Under the pieces are notes generated by a model, which was given only the letters and a program-made list of their open reading frames with translations, had not been told where the DNA came from and did no database searches. Position numbers and translations under genes: made by a program. DNA of 64,000 nt, taken from NCBI RefSeq assembly GCF_000372725.1, contig NW_005199591.1, forward strand, positions 21,509 to 85,508, written 5' to 3'. Positions 60,303 through 64,000 of this stretch are shown piece by piece. The first letter of the stretch is position 1, and each line of letters opens with the position of its first letter. Origin of the DNA: Emiliania huxleyi CCMP1516 (lineage: Eukaryota; Haptophyta; Isochrysidales; Noelaerhabdaceae).

Positions 60303-62780
60303 GCCAGCTGGGCTCTACCACTGGCTCTCGTGGCCCGTGGCGCGTGCCCGGGTGGAACAGGGCGGGCTGCGGTGGGCGCATAACTATTCACAGCTAATGA
60401 AAACTATAAAAACTCGCGTCTTCAACAAAGTTTGAGGTGTCTTCGTCCTCAGCACCATCAAGACAGCTCTATTCACACCCTTTTTGGTTTGAAGACACTC
60501 GGGGATGCCCGTTTACACCCAACCGACGAGTCGCTGGGCCCTCTGAGCCGGAGCCCATGGTCATTTCTTTTTTTCAGATAACCGCCCCCAGGCTGAGAGC
60601 TTCATCTCAGCGGAATCTTTTAAGAGAACGATGAGGCGGCTGAGAGGGCTCCAGGCGTCTCGAGCGCCTCAACCTTCGCCCATCCGACGCCGAAGCAGAT
60701 GCTCCTGCGACGCGCGCGACGGCGCGAACGACGGGATCGACGCCTGCTGCGTGCGCAGCGACAACAGCGCCGGCGCTGCCGATAATTCATCGGCGGCTCG
60801 CTCCACCCGCGCACTCCGCGCTCACAGTAGGTGTGCCGCAGCGCGTCAGCATGAGTAGCTCATGATGAGAGCGGCTTTGAGCCCCCCCACCTCGTCTCAG
60901 ATAATTTCATATATATATAGCATCGATCGGTCGAATTTCGGACGTAAGAAAGTGACATCCCGCAGCGCCCATATTTTTCAGAGTTAATTCATGCTGCGCG
61001 GGAAACCCGCTCGATTCAGAGTGCCTGCAGCAGAGCGCACTTCGCGCGCGTAATAATTGCGCTCCTCTCATTACTCCGGGTAGTAATCATGCGTACATAC
61101 TGCGAACGTGTGATATCATGCGTTGCTTTTAGCATAGCAGGTACGCGCGCGCCCGAGCACCTTCCGGAAGGTGCCTCTCGGCAGCCGTCGCCAACTTGGC
61201 GACGCTCGCGCAGAGCCCGCCTCTAGGCGGCCGCCCTCGCGATAATTTATAATTGTTTACCTAATCTCTTGCGTAGAAGGCATAGTTGACCCTATGAATG
61301 AATGTGCAGTTCCCGCTTGCAGCCCTTGTTCGAACATATTAACGCGCGTCGGTGGGCTGACGCAGGCTGCTTTCTCACCGCTTTCGATGTGTGTGCAGCT
61401 GGGTCAAAAGGGCCTCCAGCCGCGCTCGTTTTAATCGCAAATGCTCCGTTTTTTTGACGTCGTGTGCGGCTATGTATGTGCGGTGGACGTCGTTTAAGCC
61501 GCGCGTGCCAGAGCTTAAAATTTACCGTGTCGCGTCGCTCGTGGATCAGCTCACTCCGCTGAGGGACGCCATCGACAATGATTTTTTTCAACGCGATATC
61601 GTGGTTCGTCACGAAAAGGAATCTTATTATCTTTCCGACGAAATCATTATCTTCCTGACGAAATTGTATAGAGTTTGCGACGAAAAGATTGTTTTGTCCC
61701 CGATACATTTTTTTGTGACATCTTCGATCGATTTTGGTTACACTGCCCATTCATACCTCTAACCGTGATCTGCACCTTTGTTGTCGCTACTGCTGCGTGT
61801 GCTATACACCTGCCCCTTCGTGCCCCCCTGCGGCTGGAGTGGTGGCTGTGTCGGCATTGCAGAGACGCTGTCAACCACAACTCGGCCACTACCTGCAGCA
61901 GATGCGCGTCGAGCGTCAGGGATGTACTCGGCATTGGCTGCGGTGACCGCCAGCATCTTCTCGACGATGGCAGTGTACGAGCGTGGACCACGCAGGCGTG
62001 CTCGACGGGAGCGGGTCCCGGGTGTATCGCCTGACAGCCCGACCGTGGCAGCATTTGCGGACGCGGGCTTGCGCTTTCCGCGGTACGTGGTCGCCAGCCT
62101 TTGCAAGGTGGCAGGGTCGGTGGCGACGTCACAGCGCGACTGCTTTTACTCGAACGTGGGCGCACAAAGTCGAACCTCCGCCGCTGCTTTTTCCTGCTGG
62201 AGGGGCGCACGCCGAGTGGCGTGCGAATGGCGCTCTTCCGCATCGATGGGCTTGGGCTGAGGTGGGCGCATATGGCGGCGTGCGAGCGCTCAGTGGCAGC
62301 GGCAGCAGAGGTGGCTACTTGGAAGTCGCAGCTGCTGCCAGCATTTGGGCTGCAGCCTCTCGAACTGTCGCACGAGACGGAGCACCAGCTGCCATTTTTA
62401 CCGTTGGAGAAGCACGGTGTCCAAGAGGCTGGAGGCTCGAGGAGGCGGTGCGGGCGTGCGGCACCTCGGGGAGGTGAAGGAGCCGCGCAACTTCGTCCGC
62501 AACAATGACTTTGCAAGGCGGGGTACGAAGGAGGGATGGGAGGACGGCACGCCGCCACCACACAGGGATTTTAAGAAGAGGGGTGTGATGCGCTAGCCGT
62601 CGCCCACCCTTGGGCGTCTGCCTCTTCCTATCTCTCTTCGCAGTCCCTCTCCGATTCTCGCTGCAACCTTCATGCCACCTCGCGGTCTTCCCACTCTCGT
62701 CGTTTCCCTTGCATGTATGTATGTAGAAAGATGAACAACAGCCCTTGCCGCGCGCCAGTGATGTTTCTTGCGTCGAGATC
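60303..62780. other. Mostly non-coding, AT-richer than the rest; undefined frames at 61.4-62.5 kb
   Basis: From 60360 to 61760 the base composition drops in GC, with TATATATATA near 60911 and CGACGAAA repeats near 61636-61690. A plus frame at 61391-61762 and a minus frame at 61647-62561 overlap. The minus strand has a protein-like patch (RLATTYRGKRKPASANAA, SYTAIVEKMLAVTAANAEYI) near 62105-61915 and another in a different frame near 62200, so a decayed or spliced minus-strand gene may exist. I cannot define it. Confidence 0.35.
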
Positions 62781-64000
62781 ATGCTCCGACTCATGCTCCG
62801 ACTCCTCACGTCGCTATTGGCCATCCTGTGGGCCCTCCTCCTGCTGCTGCAGACGAAGAACAACACGCTCTCGCCGCTACACGCCAAGGCCACCTACCGC
62901 ACAAGCAACGGACGAAAGGTTTACTTTGTCCTGGCCGACGATCGGTTTGATTTGCTTTCGCCGCTTCAGTTCAAGCCACGCCTCTACCGGCACAACATTG
63001 CGCTGCAGCATGAAGCGTACCGCGGCGGCACGCTGTGGAAGTTTTGGAAGATGTACCGCTGGATCGCGTCCGCCGCCGCTATCGACATTGTCGTCTTCAC
63101 GGACAGCGACGTCATCTTCGGTGGCTGCGCACTCGAGGACTTTGTCGCATCTTACGACGCAATCGTCAACGCGACCGGCTGCCCGATCGTCGCGTCGGCC
63201 GAAGCTCAGTGCTACAAGCCGGGCCGACCGAGTAAGCGCTTGCAGCGGTGCGCGCGCTATGAGAACCCTCCCTTTCCGGAGCGCATGGCAGCGACGCCTG
63301 GCGGCCCGATACCGCCCGTCTTTCGCACCGAAGGGACCTCGATTGCGAGGAGGAAGTGCTTCGTGCAGGAGGAGGGCGGGCCATCCTTTCCGGCCGGCTG
63401 CGCCCGCTACGCCTTTGTCAACAGCGGCGCCTATATGGGCCCGCCCGCGGCCCTGCTCTCGATGCTCCGCTGGACGTTGGCGTACGCCTGCCTCGACCTC
63501 GTGCCGAATCTGTGGGAGTGGAGCTGGGCGCAGCTTCAGGGCCGCCCCTACTTCCTCCCGATCAACGATCAGACGGCGCTGGGCGAGTACATGTTTGCGC
63601 ACCATGAGATGCTGACTCTCGACTATGGCGCGCGCCTCTTTGTCACCGGCTGGAACCTGGACCCGGCCATGTTCGTGTACGGCGCGCCGAGCGGCGTGCT
63701 GCTGCGCGAGGGCAAGGGCCGCCACCGGAAGATGTGCTTTCTGCACGACAATGGCCACACACTCGACGCCAAGAACGCGATCGAGAAGGCGCTCGCCGGT
63801 GCCGCCGAGAGCCATGCGGCCGCAGCACCGGCCCGCAGCCATTGGCGCCACAAAAACGGCAGCAAGAGGCCCGCAGCCATGGACATGCACGACGCGCGGC
63901 GAGCTGCGCCGTCGCCCCAGCGGGCGAGGCCGTCGCCACCGCGTCCAGTGATGAGCACGGGCGACTGGCTCGGCCTCGAGGCGGTCGAGGCTCTCGTGAT
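62781..64000 (+). CDS. Type II membrane glycosyltransferase with DxD motif, partial at the window end
   Basis: Open from the Met at 62781 through base 64000 (406 codons, no stop). Residues 1-24 are a membrane anchor (LLTSLLAILWALLLLLQ), typical of Golgi type II enzymes. The catalytic part has KVYFVLADDRFDLLSPLQF, the sugar-nucleotide DxD motif in VVFTDSDVIFGG (Asp108 and Asp110), ATGCPIVASAEAQCYKPG, YAFVNSGAYMGPPAALLSML and PYFLPINDQTALGEYMF. This set (DxD, NSGxxMG, DDQ-like NDQ) is that of the PLOD/procollagen glycosyltransferase group, whose members add galactose or glucose to hydroxylysine; the acceptor here is unknown. The last 60 residues are low in order, and the C-terminus is outside the window. 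Confidence 0.85.
   Translation, partial: MLRLMLRLLTSLLAILWALLLLLQTKNNTLSPLHAKATYRTSNGRKVYFVLADDRFDLLSPLQFKPRLYRHNIALQHEAYRGGTLWKFWKMYRWIASAAAIDIVVFTDSDVIFGGCALEDFVASYDAIVNATGCPIVASAEAQCYKPGRPSKRLQRCARYENPPFPERMAATPGGPIPPVFRTEGTSIARRKCFVQEEGGPSFPAGCARYAFVNSGAYMGPPAALLSMLRWTLAYACLDLVPNLWEWSWAQLQGRPYFLPINDQTALGEYMFAHHEMLTLDYGARLFVTGWNLDPAMFVYGAPSGVLLREGKGRHRKMCFLHDNGHTLDAKNAIEKALAGAAESHAAAAPARSHWRHKNGSKRPAAMDMHDARRAAPSPQRARPSPPRPVMSTGDWLGLEAVEALV

Noticed and set aside
60900-61300. AT-rich stretch with TATATATATA as possible origin or promoter
   Set aside because: No supported gene starts next to it and no further element backs an origin; left as undefined non-coding.

Overview
The window looks like nuclear DNA of a GC-rich unicellular alga, most likely a haptophyte (Emiliania/Isochrysis/Prymnesium type). 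This is inferred from gene content (riboflavin synthase with a presequence, bestrophin, GT90, FkbM and CAP10-like enzymes, SnoaL-like plastid-type protein), from very short introns (mostly 60-110 nt) that often start with GC instead of GT, and from abundant simple-sequence repeats. A dinoflagellate or pelagophyte is not excluded. A run of 100 N (55245-55344) shows a draft scaffold. I could not run any search; family names come from motifs read by eye.

Layout. 1-5.6 kb: a very large RNA-binding-type protein with S4-like, AP2, CCCH and CCHC modules, its 3' end repeated at the left edge of the window. 5.9-9.4 kb: a small Pro/Ala-rich ORF, a RING/IBR-like protein and a bestrophin. 9.7-18 kb: a six-exon SnoaL-like protein, a RING-H2 protein, a short unknown protein and a 1251-residue membrane glycoprotein-like gene. 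19.5-24.5 kb: a 15-exon transportin-3/importin-13-type import receptor. 24.5-33.5 kb: a gene-poor, repeat-rich island with (CTGACAG) arrays, dispersed repeats and a 451-bp terminal-inverted-repeat element. 33.5-44.7 kb: riboflavin synthase, a short TFIIA-like protein, a Cys-rich receptor-like fragment, a GT90 glycosyltransferase, a METTL21-like methyltransferase, a ShK-cyclophilin protein and a JmjC/cupin protein. 45-56.3 kb: an AT-hook protein, a decayed element ORF, an FBXO7-like F-box gene, a Mn-type CDF transporter and a multipass membrane protein broken by the assembly gap. 56.4-64 kb: an 871-bp foldback transposon with 8-bp target duplication, an FkbM methyltransferase, a small unknown gene and a DxD glycosyltransferase running off the right end.

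Main observation. When the multi-exon genes are spliced so that known domains are restored, many introns prove to be flanked by direct repeats: the first 8-29 nt of the intron (starting GC or GT) copy the first bases of the downstream exon, usually as AG|G(C/T). At least ten introns in seven unrelated genes show this, from perfect 23-29 nt copies to worn 8-nt ones. Several contain short tandem spacers built on a CGAGA/TCTCG core. This is what intron birth by local duplication of an exon segment (or insertion with target duplication) would leave, and it also explains why GC donors are common.
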